Below, piece after piece: positions 17,200-26,622 of a DNA stretch of 64,000 nucleotides. The stretch's first letter is position 1. Each line of letters begins with the position of its first letter. The stretch comes from Rhodospirillaceae bacterium (GTDB lineage Bacteria; Pseudomonadota; Alphaproteobacteria; UBA828). A program made the position numbers and the translations under genes. The notes under the pieces are model-generated. The model did not search any database and was not told the DNA's origin. It saw only the letters and a program-made list of their open reading frames with translations. The stretch covers positions 184,755 through 248,754 of the forward strand of contig PBVE01000002.1 in assembly GCA_002728135.1 (NCBI GenBank). Reading direction: 5' to 3'.

Positions 17200-17502
17200 A
17201 AGTGCCTAGATAATCGAATTGGAAAATAAAATCAACAACTTATAAGAGATTCGTAAATCTTAATTTCCAGAATTTATATTAGATTAGCAATATAAGCTAA
17301 ATATTTTCAGAATATAGGTTTTCAAAAACACTAAATTAACAGATATTCATAATATTCTAGTTTCTGATATATGGAACATTAATCTGGGTTTTTGTTGGCA
17401 CTACAAAATTAAACTTTGTATATGACTTTATTTCTTTTCATATAACATTTCTATAATTGCAGTAACTAATTAACTGATACAACACATTGGTAGGAGATAA
17501 AA
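17200..17502. other. AT-rich upstream region of the formamidase gene
   Basis: 303 bp without a gene. It holds TGGCACTACAAA at 17396-17407, nearly identical to the sequence upstream of the aminotransferase gene. No good sigma-70 pair was found. An AGGAG ribosome-binding site lies about 8 nt before the formamidase start. Confidence 0.4.
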
Positions 17503-18519
17503 ATGGAGATGGTAATCAGAAATTATCCTAACGATTGGGTAAAAAACTCTGTCATGTATAGAAATGGTGTATCAAATGGATCCTCCGGAAAAAGTCACAA
17601 TCTAACGAAAAAAGAACAAGGAGATTACCACTATACTATTGGGCCATACTCAAACCCAGTACTTGAAATTGACCCTGGTGACCAAGTAGTTGTTGAAACT
17701 GCGGATGCATTTGAAGGCAAAATTAAATCTGAGTCTGATAAACCCACAGAGAAACTAAAAATGCCTTGGTTAAACCCTCAATGCGGACCTATTGTTATTA
17801 AAGGTGCAGAAAAGGGCGATACATTAGCTGTGCATATTGAAAAAATGATACCCAGAGGTGAACAACCTCGTGGAACATGTTGTATGATACCTGAATTTGG
17901 CGCACTGACAGGAACTAACTACACAGCCACACTCAATGATCCTCTTCCTGAAAAAGTTAGAAAAATTAATATAGATGAAACCAATGTCTATTGGTCTAGT
18001 AGGGTTACTCTACCCTATAAACCACATATTGGAACTCTCTCATGTTCACCTGAGATTGATAGTATTAACTCACTTACACCTGATAATCATGGTGGAAATA
18101 TGGATTTACCAGATATGGGACCTGGTACAATAACATATTTACCAGTTCGATCCCCCGGTGCCCGCTTGTTTATTGGAGATGCTCACGCATGCCAAGGCGA
18201 TGGAGAAGTATGTGGCGTCGCTGTAGAGTATGCGACTAATACTACAATTACTGTTGATCTAATTAAGGGTTGGACAATAGAGTGGCCAAGATTAGAAGCA
18301 GACGATTTTATAATGGCTATAGGTAGTACCCGCCCCTTAGAAGATGCAACACGCATTGCCTACCGTGAATTGATTCGTTGGATGGTAAAAGACTACGGAT
18401 TTGAACAGTGGGATGCATATATGATGCTTAGTCAATGTGGAAAGGTAAGATTAGGCAACTTTGTAGATCCGAAATATACGGTAGGCGCCGCAGTTGCAAA
18501 AAAATACCTTACATCCTAA
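17503..18519 (+). CDS. fmdA: Acetamidase/formamidase family protein
   Basis: 338 residues of the FmdA/AmdA family, which hydrolyses formamide or acetamide to ammonia and the acid. Landmarks are the early IGPYSNPVLEIDPGDQVVVET, NPQCGPIVIKGAEKGDTL, LPDMGPGTITYLPV and the metal-site region IGDAHACQGDGEVCGVAVE. AGGAG lies 8 nt upstream of ATG 17503; a second Met at codon 3 is possible. It stands alone with its own upstream region. With the DMFase-like pair it suggests use of small amides; if the DMFase-like enzyme gives formate, the two need not share a pathway step. Confidence 0.9.
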   Translation: MEMVIRNYPNDWVKNSVMYRNGVSNGSSGKSHNLTKKEQGDYHYTIGPYSNPVLEIDPGDQVVVETADAFEGKIKSESDKPTEKLKMPWLNPQCGPIVIKGAEKGDTLAVHIEKMIPRGEQPRGTCCMIPEFGALTGTNYTATLNDPLPEKVRKINIDETNVYWSSRVTLPYKPHIGTLSCSPEIDSINSLTPDNHGGNMDLPDMGPGTITYLPVRSPGARLFIGDAHACQGDGEVCGVAVEYATNTTITVDLIKGWTIEWPRLEADDFIMAIGSTRPLEDATRIAYRELIRWMVKDYGFEQWDAYMMLSQCGKVRLGNFVDPKYTVGAAVAKKYLTS

Positions 18520-18549
18520 AACAATCTTAGAAATTAAATTCTTATAATT

Positions 18550-19101
18550 TTATTTTGTGAGTTGCATAACTAAATTTGTAGCAAGGTTACGAATTTTACC
18601 TTCAATATCTCTATCAATACAATTGCCGTGGATATCAAATGCACTTCGAACACTGCCAATTGAGGTAGGATGGTGAATAGGTAAAGCACCGACATGTGTA
18701 AGTATAACACTCAATTGCTCGAGGGCCTTTACAGCCCCAGACCTTCCAGCGGCACAACCTAACAAAGCGATAGGTTTATCTTTCAAAACTGAAGGGAAAC
18801 CAAGATTTTCTATAATTAATTTTGCCATGGCTGCGATACTTCCATGATATTCAGGAGTTGCAAAAATCAAACCATCAGCCTTTATAATATTTTTTTTAAT
18901 CTTTTCTGCATCGCTATCACCTGAAATAATATCAGGAAAATCTAAACTAACGTGATTTGGTCTTAAAATCTCAACAGATTTTATATTTTGGAATCTATCA
19001 GACAATAACTCATCAACAACCAAATCTAGAGCATATCCTGTATAACTCTTTGGCCTTGATGTGCCTAATATTGCATATATGTAAAGATTTTTTTTGTTCA
19101 T
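18550..19101 (-). CDS. NAD(P)H-dependent FMN reductase-like flavoprotein
   Basis: 183 residues of the flavodoxin-like FMN reductase family. ILGTSRPKSYTG near the N-terminus is the FMN-phosphate loop, FATPEYHGSIAAMAKLIIEN is the central flavin-contact motif, and ALLGCAAGRSGA follows. The family supplies reduced flavin or reduces quinones, azo compounds or metals. It is convergent with the formamidase gene, 30 bp apart, so functional linkage is uncertain. Confidence 0.88.
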   Translation of the reverse strand: MNKKNLYIYAILGTSRPKSYTGYALDLVVDELLSDRFQNIKSVEILRPNHVSLDFPDIISGDSDAEKIKKNIIKADGLIFATPEYHGSIAAMAKLIIENLGFPSVLKDKPIALLGCAAGRSGAVKALEQLSVILTHVGALPIHHPTSIGSVRSAFDIHGNCIDRDIEGKIRNLATNLVMQLTK

Positions 19102-19175
19102 AATTTTTGTTTTCTACATATGAGATATTCTTACAATTTTTATGTTTTCAAGCTATTTGTATTAAATGAAAACCT

Positions 19176-19205
19176 AACCCAAAAATAGAGATATGGGTTT
19201 TTTTT
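19176..19205 (+). terminator. Weak intrinsic-terminator-like hairpin
   Basis: AACCCA (19176-19181) pairs with TGGGTT (19194-19199) over a 12-nt loop and is followed by a T-run to 19205. The stem is short and no plus-strand gene ends nearby, so it may be chance within a very AT-rich stretch. Confidence 0.25.
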
Positions 19206-19393
19206 ATAAAAATTTCTCTAATTTCATATAAAATGCTTAAAATATAGAAGAAAAATTAAATATATTTAATTTTTTTTTTATTTTTAATTATTTAATTAAA
19301 ACAATAACTTAGAAAAATAATTTTTCTTTATACAACCTACAAGTGAATTAAGTTTAATAAGCATGATTGCCAGTTACGTTGATGCAATCTAAC
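19206..19393. other. Very AT-rich tract upstream of the cold-shock gene
   Basis: About 190 bp, the first part (19206-19330) almost free of G and C, between the flavin reductase and the cspA leader. It contains long A and T runs and no ORF. It may act as an UP-element-like or curved promoter region for cspA; no clear -35/-10 pair was identified. Confidence 0.35.
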
Positions 19394-19486
19394 ATGGAGC
19401 GTCTTGGTGTGCTTCTTTATAAGCCTTCAAAGGTTGTGCCTATGAAAAGTATACTAGGGTTTCCTAGTTTGTGGTGTCGAATTTGA
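19394..19486 (+). other. cspA leader with 30-codon ORF and hairpin
   Basis: The leader contains an open frame starting MERLGVLLYKPSK and ending WCRI, 30 codons plus TGA, 47 nt before the cspA start. Within it, ACTAGG (19453-19458) and CCTAGT (19463-19468) form a perfect 6-bp hairpin with loop GTTT. Long structured leaders are known regulators of cold-shock mRNAs. Whether the ORF is translated is unknown, and it lacks a clear ribosome-binding site. Confidence 0.35.
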
Positions 19487-19533
19487 TACTACAATAAGGA
19501 TTTTTTTTTAGACTATTAGAGAGTAAAAATAAA

Positions 19534-19743
19534 ATGGCCACAGGTACTGTTAAGTGGTTCAACGCCACAAAGGGTTACGGCTTTGTCACTCCAGATGAAG
19601 GTGATAAAGACGCGTTTGTTCATATTTCTGCTGTTCAAGCTGCTGGGCTTGATGGTCTTCTTGAAGGCCAGCGTGTTTCGTACGAGCTACAACCAGGTCG
19701 TAATGGCAAAGAGGCTGCGGAAAATATTTCATTAATTGAATAA
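19534..19743 (+). CDS. cspA: Cold-shock protein, CspA family
   Basis: 69-residue single OB-fold nucleic-acid chaperone. RNP1 is [11 protein letters not shown] and RNP2 is DAFVHISAV; the start is the usual [10 protein letters not shown]. It binds single-stranded RNA and DNA and melts secondary structure. The gene is flanked by a long leader and a 3' region with a strong terminator, implying a monocistronic transcript. An 11-bp inverted repeat spans its stop codon. Confidence 0.96.
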   Translation: MATGTVKWFNATKGYGFVTPDEGDKDAFVHISAVQAAGLDGLLEGQRVSYELQPGRNGKEAAENISLIE

Positions 19744-19756
19744 TTATTAATGAAAT
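19726..19756. repeat. Inverted repeat across the cspA stop codon
   Basis: ATTTCATTAAT (19726-19736) and ATTAATGAAAT (19746-19756) are perfect complements with a 9-nt loop that contains the TAA stop. The stem is AT-rich and weak, which would make it temperature-sensitive. A role in mRNA turnover is speculation. Confidence 0.45.
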
Positions 19757-19880
19757 AGACAAACTTAAATTTTCTCACAAATCTCAATTGTTGCCTAAAA
19801 TTGCACACAAATAGGGATTGAGTGAAAACTATATAAACCAGAAGGCAAATTTCTTTTGTGTTTAATAGAGTCATATAATT

Positions 19881-19927
19881 AACACGCTGGCAGTGTGAGA
19901 TTTTCCTCTACCAGCGTGTTTTTTTAT
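19881..19927 (+). terminator. Rho-independent terminator after cspA
   Basis: AACACGCTGG (19881-19890) and CCAGCGTGTT (19911-19920) form a perfect 10-bp stem with a 20-nt loop followed by a T-run. It lies 137 nt after the cspA stop, giving a long 3' UTR. It may also terminate the convergent mlaC transcript in part. Confidence 0.85.
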
Positions 19928-19985
19928 TTAAGTTGAAATAGTTTTTTTAAGAAAAACGTATATTAAAAAATATGATCTACATAAG

Positions 19986-20684
19986 TCAGCTGTCAATGTC
20001 ACTAATTGGAGTATTGACCCTGTCTTTGAGCATTTTTAAAAATCCATCAAAACCCTTACGGTTTATAACTGATGCAAATTCCACGCGGTGAGTATGCAAC
20101 ATCGATATACCCTCAACATTTACATCAACAACTTTATAACTATCAGAAATCTTTCTAACCCTATAATCAACTCCGATAGGTGCTCCACCTGAAGGACGTT
20201 TTATTTGGGTGCGAACTATTGTATCATTACTTTCTTGCTCTTCAAGAACTTGGACTACTTCAAAAACCTCACCCTTATAAGAATTAAATCTGGCAGCATA
20301 AACACGTGTGATAAAATCAACAAAAATTTCTTTATAATCGTTTCTTTGTTTCTCGTTTGCAGAACGCCAATACCTACCAACTACAAAACGACTTATGGTA
20401 GGCATATGAAAACCATCAACTAATAATTTTCTAAAGGCTTCTTCCCTTTTACTAAAATCAACATTTTCTTTAGCACTCAATACATCTACAGCTCTTTGTC
20501 CAAGGATTTCAATGAATTTTCCAGGACTATTGCCACCTGCATTTGCTGATGTGCTTTCAATTGCAAATAATGCAATTACAAAAAGTAAGGCAGCGCCATA
20601 TACTTTGGTATTAATTTTAAGTCGTTCTGACCAAACACCAAAGAACGACATAATGAATATTTGGCCAGTATTCAATCTATGCAT
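19986..20684 (-). CDS. mlaC: Periplasmic phospholipid-binding protein MlaC (Ttg2D family)
   Basis: 232 residues. A signal peptide with hydrophobic core GAALLFVIALFA and a cleavage-like SANA precede the Tol_Tol_Ttg2 domain. The family pattern is visible in FRKLLVDGFHMPTISRFVVG, YWRSANEKQRNDYKEIFVDF and VDVNVEGISML. MlaC carries phospholipid between the outer-membrane MlaA complex and the inner-membrane MlaFEDB transporter. The start may instead be Met12 (position 20651); neither has a clear ribosome-binding site. It follows mlaA by about 28 nt. The MlaFEDB genes are not in this window. Confidence 0.88.
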   Translation of the reverse strand: MHRLNTGQIFIMSFFGVWSERLKINTKVYGAALLFVIALFAIESTSANAGGNSPGKFIEILGQRAVDVLSAKENVDFSKREEAFRKLLVDGFHMPTISRFVVGRYWRSANEKQRNDYKEIFVDFITRVYAARFNSYKGEVFEVVQVLEEQESNDTIVRTQIKRPSGGAPIGVDYRVRKISDSYKVVDVNVEGISMLHTHRVEFASVINRKGFDGFLKMLKDRVNTPISDIDS

Positions 20685-20712
20685 GAAAAACTCATAATAT
20701 TTTAGTCAAAAA

Positions 20713-21531
20713 TTAATTATTAATATTTGCGTTTGCCAGATTATCTGACTTGTCTGCTGTTTTTGGTAATTTTTTGTGTTCTTCAATAGTAATTGTGGGT
20801 ATTGGCATCATCCGAGGAAGATCACTATTTGATATTTCTGCGTTTCTATATTGTCTATAGGACTCGCGCATAGTTGCATAAAAATCTACTGAGGTGCTCT
20901 CCATAGTATCTAACTCTTCTGAATAAGCAGTTCTTTGATCAACTGCATTCCCGACAAAACGGTAAGTACTTTGATCATTAGTCAAAACGTATCCCATAGG
21001 GTCTATTATAAAATCAGTTACTAGCCCAAGTGCATCACGTGGATTTGAGGGGCCAAAAAGTGGTAAGACGATATATGGGCCCTCATCCATACCCCATACT
21101 GCTGCTGTTTGACCAAAATCTTCTGGTGCGTATTCAATCCCCCAATCTTCTGCAACATCAAATAATCCTACAACACCAAACGTTGAGTTTATTGCAAAAC
21201 GCATAAATGTATTTCCCGCTCGTTCGGGATTGCCCTGTAAGACACTATTTGTAAAATTTATAGGTTCCCCGAGATTATCAAGAGCATTTGTAACCCTATC
21301 TCTTCCCCATTGGGGAACAATTTTATAAACACTCACGATATGCTTAAATAATCCCTTGTCCAATGCTCTATTAAAAGCAAAAACTTTACGATTTATACCC
21401 TCATATGGATCATTGACTTCATAGCTAATACTTTTGTTTTCAGAATCTATTGAGCTACTGTCTAAAGAGGCACTGCATGCACCGAGAGCAAACAATGCAA
21501 CTATGCAAATTAAAGGGGTAAACCTTCTCAT
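20713..21531 (-). CDS. mlaA: Outer-membrane lipoprotein MlaA (VacJ family)
   Basis: Removes misplaced phospholipid from the outer leaflet and passes it to MlaC. The start chosen here (MRRFTPLICIVALFALGAC) gives a compact lipoprotein signal with lipobox LGAC; in-frame starts upstream (GTG 21576 with AGGAG 6 nt before, or ATG 21612) would lengthen the N-terminus by 15-27 residues. Family landmarks are NDPYEGINRKVFAFNRALD, INSTFGVVGLFDVAEDWG and FGQTAAVWGMDEGPYIVLPL. First gene of a two-gene operon with mlaC. Confidence 0.9.
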   Translation of the reverse strand: MRRFTPLICIVALFALGACSASLDSSSIDSENKSISYEVNDPYEGINRKVFAFNRALDKGLFKHIVSVYKIVPQWGRDRVTNALDNLGEPINFTNSVLQGNPERAGNTFMRFAINSTFGVVGLFDVAEDWGIEYAPEDFGQTAAVWGMDEGPYIVLPLFGPSNPRDALGLVTDFIIDPMGYVLTNDQSTYRFVGNAVDQRTAYSEELDTMESTSVDFYATMRESYRQYRNAEISNSDLPRMMPIPTITIEEHKKLPKTADKSDNLANANINN

Positions 21532-21958
21532 TAGGATCTTGTGTCCTCCAGATAAGTTTCTCAGCAGCTTTATCACTAGCATCTCCTGGCGAATGAGCAC
21601 TGAAACATTCAATTAATTAAAATTATTCAGACTGCTCAAAAAGAAAAACGAATATCCTCTGTAAACTTAAAGTAAAAAAATAGGTGAATAATCAAATACA
21701 GGCAAGGATTAGCATGTATACAATTGTTTCAAGAAAACGGTTATCACACTGACAGCAAACAGGCTAGCTTATGAAGCCTTGAGAACTGCCATATACTAAT
21801 AGTTATGTTGCATATATAACACACTTTTAGGACGTCTGATAATTTTGGAAAATTTTTAGTTCTAAAAACAACTTTGAACTCTTGTTCTAGCACGACTCGA
21901 GAAAGATAAAAAATATTATTAATTACCCAATCCAAGATTTAAGGTAAAATCTAAACAG
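21532..21958. other. Intergenic region without a recognised gene
   Basis: About 430 bp between mlaA and the hydantoinase gene, both on the minus strand. A short minus-strand frame exists at 21744-21935 but has no homology I recognise, no ribosome-binding site and AT-driven composition. Probably holds the mlaA promoter and the end of the hydantoinase transcript. Confidence 0.4.
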
Positions 21959-24900
21959 CTAACTCTTTTGACCAAAACCTCCACCACCAGGGGTTAGAAT
22001 AGTAAAAATATCTCCTGCAGACATTTCAATTTGATCTGCTCCATCTAATTCCACAATACTCCCATCACAACGTTCAACATATGATTTTCCAACGCTACCT
22101 GAATTACCCCCTTCTAGACCAAATGGGGCAACTACTCTGTGTCCAGCTAGAATTGCTGCCAACATTGGCTGAAGAAAACGTATCCTCCGTATAGTGCCAT
22201 CACCACCTTTAAACCTGCCAGACCCACCCGACCCTCGTCGTATTTGAAATGACTCAACTCTAACTGGAAAGCGCCATTCTAAAATTTCTGGATCTGTGAG
22301 GCGGGAATTTGTCATATGAGTCTGCACAGCATCTATACCTTTAAAATCTGGACCAGCACCCGATCCCCCACAAACAGTCTCATAATATTGAGTAATCTCA
22401 TTGCCAAAAGTAAAATTGTTCATGGTTCCTTGTGAGGCAGCAAGTAAGCCAAGTGCTCCATATATAGCATCAGTGATATGCGAGGAAGTCTCAACATTGC
22501 CTGCAACAACGGCTGCTGGAAATTGTGGATTCAACATGCAACCTTCTGGGATTATAATTTTTATTGGTTTGAGACAACCTTCATTCATTGGGATTATATC
22601 ATTTATTAATGTTCTAAAAACATACAATACACTGGCTCTACAAACAGAAGCCGGGGCATTAAAGTTATCACTTTTTTGTGGGCTTGTTCCTGTAAAATCA
22701 ACAACAGCACTTTGATCAATCTTATTAATTTTTATTGAAACACAGATTTCACTTCCATCATCAAGGGGATAATTAAATTTTCCGTTATCTAAATTGACAA
22801 TGACTTTTCGCATAGATTTCTCAGCATTATCTTGGACATGAGACATATATGCATGAACGGTCTCAAGACCAAAATGAGATACAATATCGTTTAACTCGAA
22901 TTCACCACGTTTATTGGCAGCAATTTTAGCTCGTATATCTGCAATATTTTGTTTTGGGTTTCTAACTGGGTATTCTCCACCCGATAGTAACTTAAGTAAT
23001 TCTTTTTCTCGAAACTTTCCCTCTGAAACAACCTTAAAAGAATCGATTAATATACCTTCCTCTTTTACAGATTTAGAAAATGGTGGCATTGATCCTGGAG
23101 TAATTCCTCCAATATCTGCATGGTGCCCACGTGAAGCCACAAAAAATATTATATTTTTACCATCATCATCAAACACAGGGGTTATAATAGTAATATCAGG
23201 TAAGTGAGTGCCTCCATTATATGGAGCATTAAGTGCATAGACATCACCCGGCTTAAAGTTTTTGCCATGAGAATTTATTATTGTCTTAACAGAATCACCC
23301 ATCGAACCAAGATGGACTGGCATATGTGGAGCATTAGCCACTAGCCCCCCTAATCTATCAAAAACAGCACAGCTAAAATCAAGACGTTCCTTTATATTTA
23401 CTGAATGAGCAGTATTTTTAAGAGTCGAACCCATTTGTTCCGCAATAGACATAAAAAGGTTATTAAAAACTTCTAACATTACGGGATCTGCTCCAGTTCC
23501 AATAAACTCTCGACCAGGTAGAGGTTCTAATCTAGTTATTATTAGAGATGCATTATTTGTAACCTTGGCTTCCCATGACGACTCAATCATTGTTGTTGCT
23601 CCAGATTGAATTATCAAAGCTGGTCCCTCTATAACATCACTAGGTTCAAGAAGGTCACGTTGAAAAACTGGAATCCTTTGTTCTTGTCCGTTTATCCATA
23701 CAGGCAAATTGTCATCGGAGTCTGGAAGACTGTTGATTGGTCGTTGCCTGTAAATTTTTTCTTCAGGAATTAAATCATTCGTTCCTATAGACTCAACTAG
23801 AGCAGACTCAACTATCAGTTCTCTACTAGAATGAACAAAACCAAATCTTTTTAAATGAGCAGACTCAAATGAATCGATCATTTTTGCGATCGAAGAAAAT
23901 GCTATTGTCAAAGCAGTGTCAGTTCCGAGATATCTTATACGTAAACTTTTTTCAACATTAATTTTATTTTCTTCTATGCCTTGTTTTTTTAACTCTAGAA
24001 TACCTTTTGATACTAGTGATTTCAATTTCAATGAAATAGAATCAAATGATTTTGTACTTAAAGTTTTTTCAATTGTCTCTTGCTTAAGATCCCTCACTTC
24101 TGCCTGCCCAATTCCATAAGCAGACAAAACACCTGCATAAGGATGGATTAAAATCGTATCTATTGCTAAGGCATCGGCAACAAGGCATGCATGCTGCCCG
24201 CCAGCAGCTCCAAAACACGTTAGAGTATAATCTGAAAGATCATACCCTTTCTGAACAGAGATTTTTTTTATTGCGTTGGCCATATTTTGCACTGCAACTT
24301 TCAAAAAACCTTCAGCAACAATTTTAGCATCAATAGAACTTCCCTTCACTAGGGCTATTTCACATGCCAAATCCTCAAATTTTCTTTTCACAACCAATTC
24401 ATCAATAGGTTCACATCCACTTTTCCCGAAAACCTGTGGAAAATACCTTGGTGATATTTTTCCAAGCATTACATTACAGTCTGTAACAGTTAGAGGTCCA
24501 CCGCGCCTATAACATGCTGGGCCTGGTTCTGCGCCAGCTGACTCTGGACCAACACGATATCTAGCACCGTCGAAATGCAGAATAGATCCTCCTCCAGCAG
24601 CAACAGTATGTATATTCATCATGGGAGAACGGATTCTTATTCCCGCTACTTCGGAATCATATTGTCTCTCATACTGGCCATCAAAGCGAGATACATCCGT
24701 TGAAGTACCACCCATGTCAAAACCTATTATTTTGTCAAATCCAGAAAGAGAAGAAGTTTTGGCTGCACCCACTACTCCTCCTGATGGGCCAGAGAGTATA
24801 GCATCCTTTCCACAAAATGCTTTTGCTTCTACTAAACCTCCCGATGACTGCATAAATTGCAGTTCAACACCAATTAATTCTGATGATAAATTATCAATAT

Positions 24901-25561
24901 ATCTTCTCAAAAGTGGTGAAAGATAAGCATCAACCACAGTCGTATCACCACGGCTTACCAATTTAATTAAAGGGCTTAATTCGTGACTTACTGAGATTTG
25001 CGTGAAGCCGACCTCTGAAGCTATCCGTTTAGCAATCAACTCATGCTCTGGATAACGAAAGGAAAACATAAAAACTATAGCAAGAGAATTAATACCCTTG
25101 CTTTTAATTCTGATTAAATCGTGCATTAACCCCTTAGTATCAAGTGGAAGTATTTCTGAGCCATCGGCTGCAACTCGCCCGTTTATCTCTACTACTTCCT
25201 CATAGAGCATTTCAGGTAGTATTATTTTTCTTGCAAAAATGTCTGGTCTATTTTGGTAACCGATTTTTAAAGCATCAGCAAAACCAGAATTTATTACCAA
25301 TGCTGTTCTCTCGCCTTTTCGCTCGAGTAATGCATTTGTTGCAATTGTTGTACCAATTTTAACAGCATCAATAGTTTTAACTGGTATAGGCTCATCCTTA
25401 TTAATTTCCAATACATCTCTGATACCTTGTAAAGGTGCATCATTATAAAAATCTGGGTTTTCCGAAAGAAGTTTATGGGTAATCAACTTACCCGAAGGTG
25501 ATTGGGCCACAACATCAGTAAATGTACCACCTCTATCAATCCAAAATCTCCAACCAACCAT
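21959..25561 (-). CDS. Fused HyuA-HyuB hydantoinase / 5-oxoprolinase
   Basis: 1200 residues, the length of ATP-dependent 5-oxoprolinase. The HyuA half begins [19 protein letters not shown], with [16 protein letters not shown] and the actin-like ATPase segment [18 protein letters not shown]. The HyuB half (from about residue 680) has [42 protein letters not shown] and [15 protein letters not shown]. The reaction opens 5-oxoproline to glutamate, or a hydantoin ring, using ATP. The fusion fits 5-oxoprolinase, but hydantoin or N-methylhydantoin hydrolases share the architecture. It is transcribed away from the DnaJ-domain gene. Confidence 0.88.
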   Translation of the reverse strand: MVGWRFWIDRGGTFTDVVAQSPSGKLITHKLLSENPDFYNDAPLQGIRDVLEINKDEPIPVKTIDAVKIGTTIATNALLERKGERTALVINSGFADALKIGYQNRPDIFARKIILPEMLYEEVVEINGRVAADGSEILPLDTKGLMHDLIRIKSKGINSLAIVFMFSFRYPEHELIAKRIASEVGFTQISVSHELSPLIKLVSRGDTTVVDAYLSPLLRRYIDNLSSELIGVELQFMQSSGGLVEAKAFCGKDAILSGPSGGVVGAAKTSSLSGFDKIIGFDMGGTSTDVSRFDGQYERQYDSEVAGIRIRSPMMNIHTVAAGGGSILHFDGARYRVGPESAGAEPGPACYRRGGPLTVTDCNVMLGKISPRYFPQVFGKSGCEPIDELVVKRKFEDLACEIALVKGSSIDAKIVAEGFLKVAVQNMANAIKKISVQKGYDLSDYTLTCFGAAGGQHACLVADALAIDTILIHPYAGVLSAYGIGQAEVRDLKQETIEKTLSTKSFDSISLKLKSLVSKGILELKKQGIEENKINVEKSLRIRYLGTDTALTIAFSSIAKMIDSFESAHLKRFGFVHSSRELIVESALVESIGTNDLIPEEKIYRQRPINSLPDSDDNLPVWINGQEQRIPVFQRDLLEPSDVIEGPALIIQSGATTMIESSWEAKVTNNASLIITRLEPLPGREFIGTGADPVMLEVFNNLFMSIAEQMGSTLKNTAHSVNIKERLDFSCAVFDRLGGLVANAPHMPVHLGSMGDSVKTIINSHGKNFKPGDVYALNAPYNGGTHLPDITIITPVFDDDGKNIIFFVASRGHHADIGGITPGSMPPFSKSVKEEGILIDSFKVVSEGKFREKELLKLLSGGEYPVRNPKQNIADIRAKIAANKRGEFELNDIVSHFGLETVHAYMSHVQDNAEKSMRKVIVNLDNGKFNYPLDDGSEICVSIKINKIDQSAVVDFTGTSPQKSDNFNAPASVCRASVLYVFRTLINDIIPMNEGCLKPIKIIIPEGCMLNPQFPAAVVAGNVETSSHITDAIYGALGLLAASQGTMNNFTFGNEITQYYETVCGGSGAGPDFKGIDAVQTHMTNSRLTDPEILEWRFPVRVESFQIRRGSGGSGRFKGGDGTIRRIRFLQPMLAAILAGHRVVAPFGLEGGNSGSVGKSYVERCDGSIVELDGADQIEMSAGDIFTILTPGGGGFGQKS

Positions 25562-25837
25562 AAAAATAAATTATCCTTATATGATATATTCTTAAAAGAA
25601 TTGAAGTTGCGGCATGTATTATAACAATATGAAACTAAAAGATTTAGAAATTTAAACTACTCTTAATTTTTTATTTAATTTATTTTTTAATCAAATATTA
25701 CCAATTATATCTTAAAGGTGTATCAATAATTGCAATATTTATTGAGAGATAATTCACTTTTCGGGTTACTCTCACATATAATCACAGCAATGTTATAAAC
25801 AAAAATTGGGCTAGAAAAAACGAAAGTGTAAAATTGC

Positions 25838-26581
25838 ATGAGTATCTGGGGAAAACTAATTGGAGGAGCAGCCGGCTTTGCTATTGGGGGACCAATAGGC
25901 CTTCTGATAGGTGTTGCAGCTGGTCATTTAGCTGACAATGTAAGAACAAAAAAAAATAGCAAAGGTAAATTACAAAGTTTTGACTCAAACACTCGCCAAC
26001 AAGTGTTCGCTGTTGCCTTGATAGCATTATCAGCAAAAATGGCTAAAGCTGATGGTAAAGTAACACGAGATGAAGTAGACGCTTTTAAATCAGTTTTCAG
26101 GGTATCACAAAAAGACATGAAAGCTGTTGGAAAAATTTTTAACCAAGCCCGGCAAGACGCAAGTGATTACAGACAATATGCAGAGCAAGTCGCAAAAGTT
26201 TTCACCTCACAGCCTGAGGTACTAGAACAATTCTTAGGTGCTTTAATTCACATTGCAATGGCAGATGGAAATATACACCCAAAAGAACACCTTTTCCTTG
26301 TAGATGTAGCTAAGATATTTGGATTTAGTAAAGAACAATTTGAAAAGATTGGGGCTAGGCATGGGTTAACCAATGGTGAAGATCCCTATGAGGTTTTAGG
26401 AATATCACCCAAATCTACAAATCAAGAAATCAAAAATACCTACCGTATTTTAGTTAAAGAAAATCATCCTGATCAACTAATTGCAAAAGGGGTGCCTAAA
26501 GAAGTATTAGATGCCGCAAATGATAAACTTGCCAGGATTAATGACGCATATGCTAAAATAGAGAAACAACGTGATCTATGA
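25838..26581 (+). CDS. djlA: DjlA-like co-chaperone (TerB + DnaJ)
   Basis: 247 residues. A glycine-rich hydrophobic N-terminal segment (GGAAGFAIGGPIGLLIGVAA) can act as a membrane anchor, a TerB-like acidic domain spans about residues 50-170, and a C-terminal J domain starts DPYEVLGISPKSTNQEI with the HPD motif in KENHPDQL. It should stimulate DnaK ATPase at the membrane. The upstream 276 bp is shared with the divergent hydantoinase gene. Confidence 0.9.
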   Translation: MSIWGKLIGGAAGFAIGGPIGLLIGVAAGHLADNVRTKKNSKGKLQSFDSNTRQQVFAVALIALSAKMAKADGKVTRDEVDAFKSVFRVSQKDMKAVGKIFNQARQDASDYRQYAEQVAKVFTSQPEVLEQFLGALIHIAMADGNIHPKEHLFLVDVAKIFGFSKEQFEKIGARHGLTNGEDPYEVLGISPKSTNQEIKNTYRILVKENHPDQLIAKGVPKEVLDAANDKLARINDAYAKIEKQRDL

Positions 26582-26622
26582 TAACAAACTCCAGTCTGCT
26601 AATATTTATATTTACTAGCTAA

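Noticed and set aside
21744-21935. 63-codon minus-strand open frame between mlaA and the hydantoinase gene
   Set aside because: No ribosome-binding site, no recognisable domain, and AT-rich composition makes such frames likely by chance.
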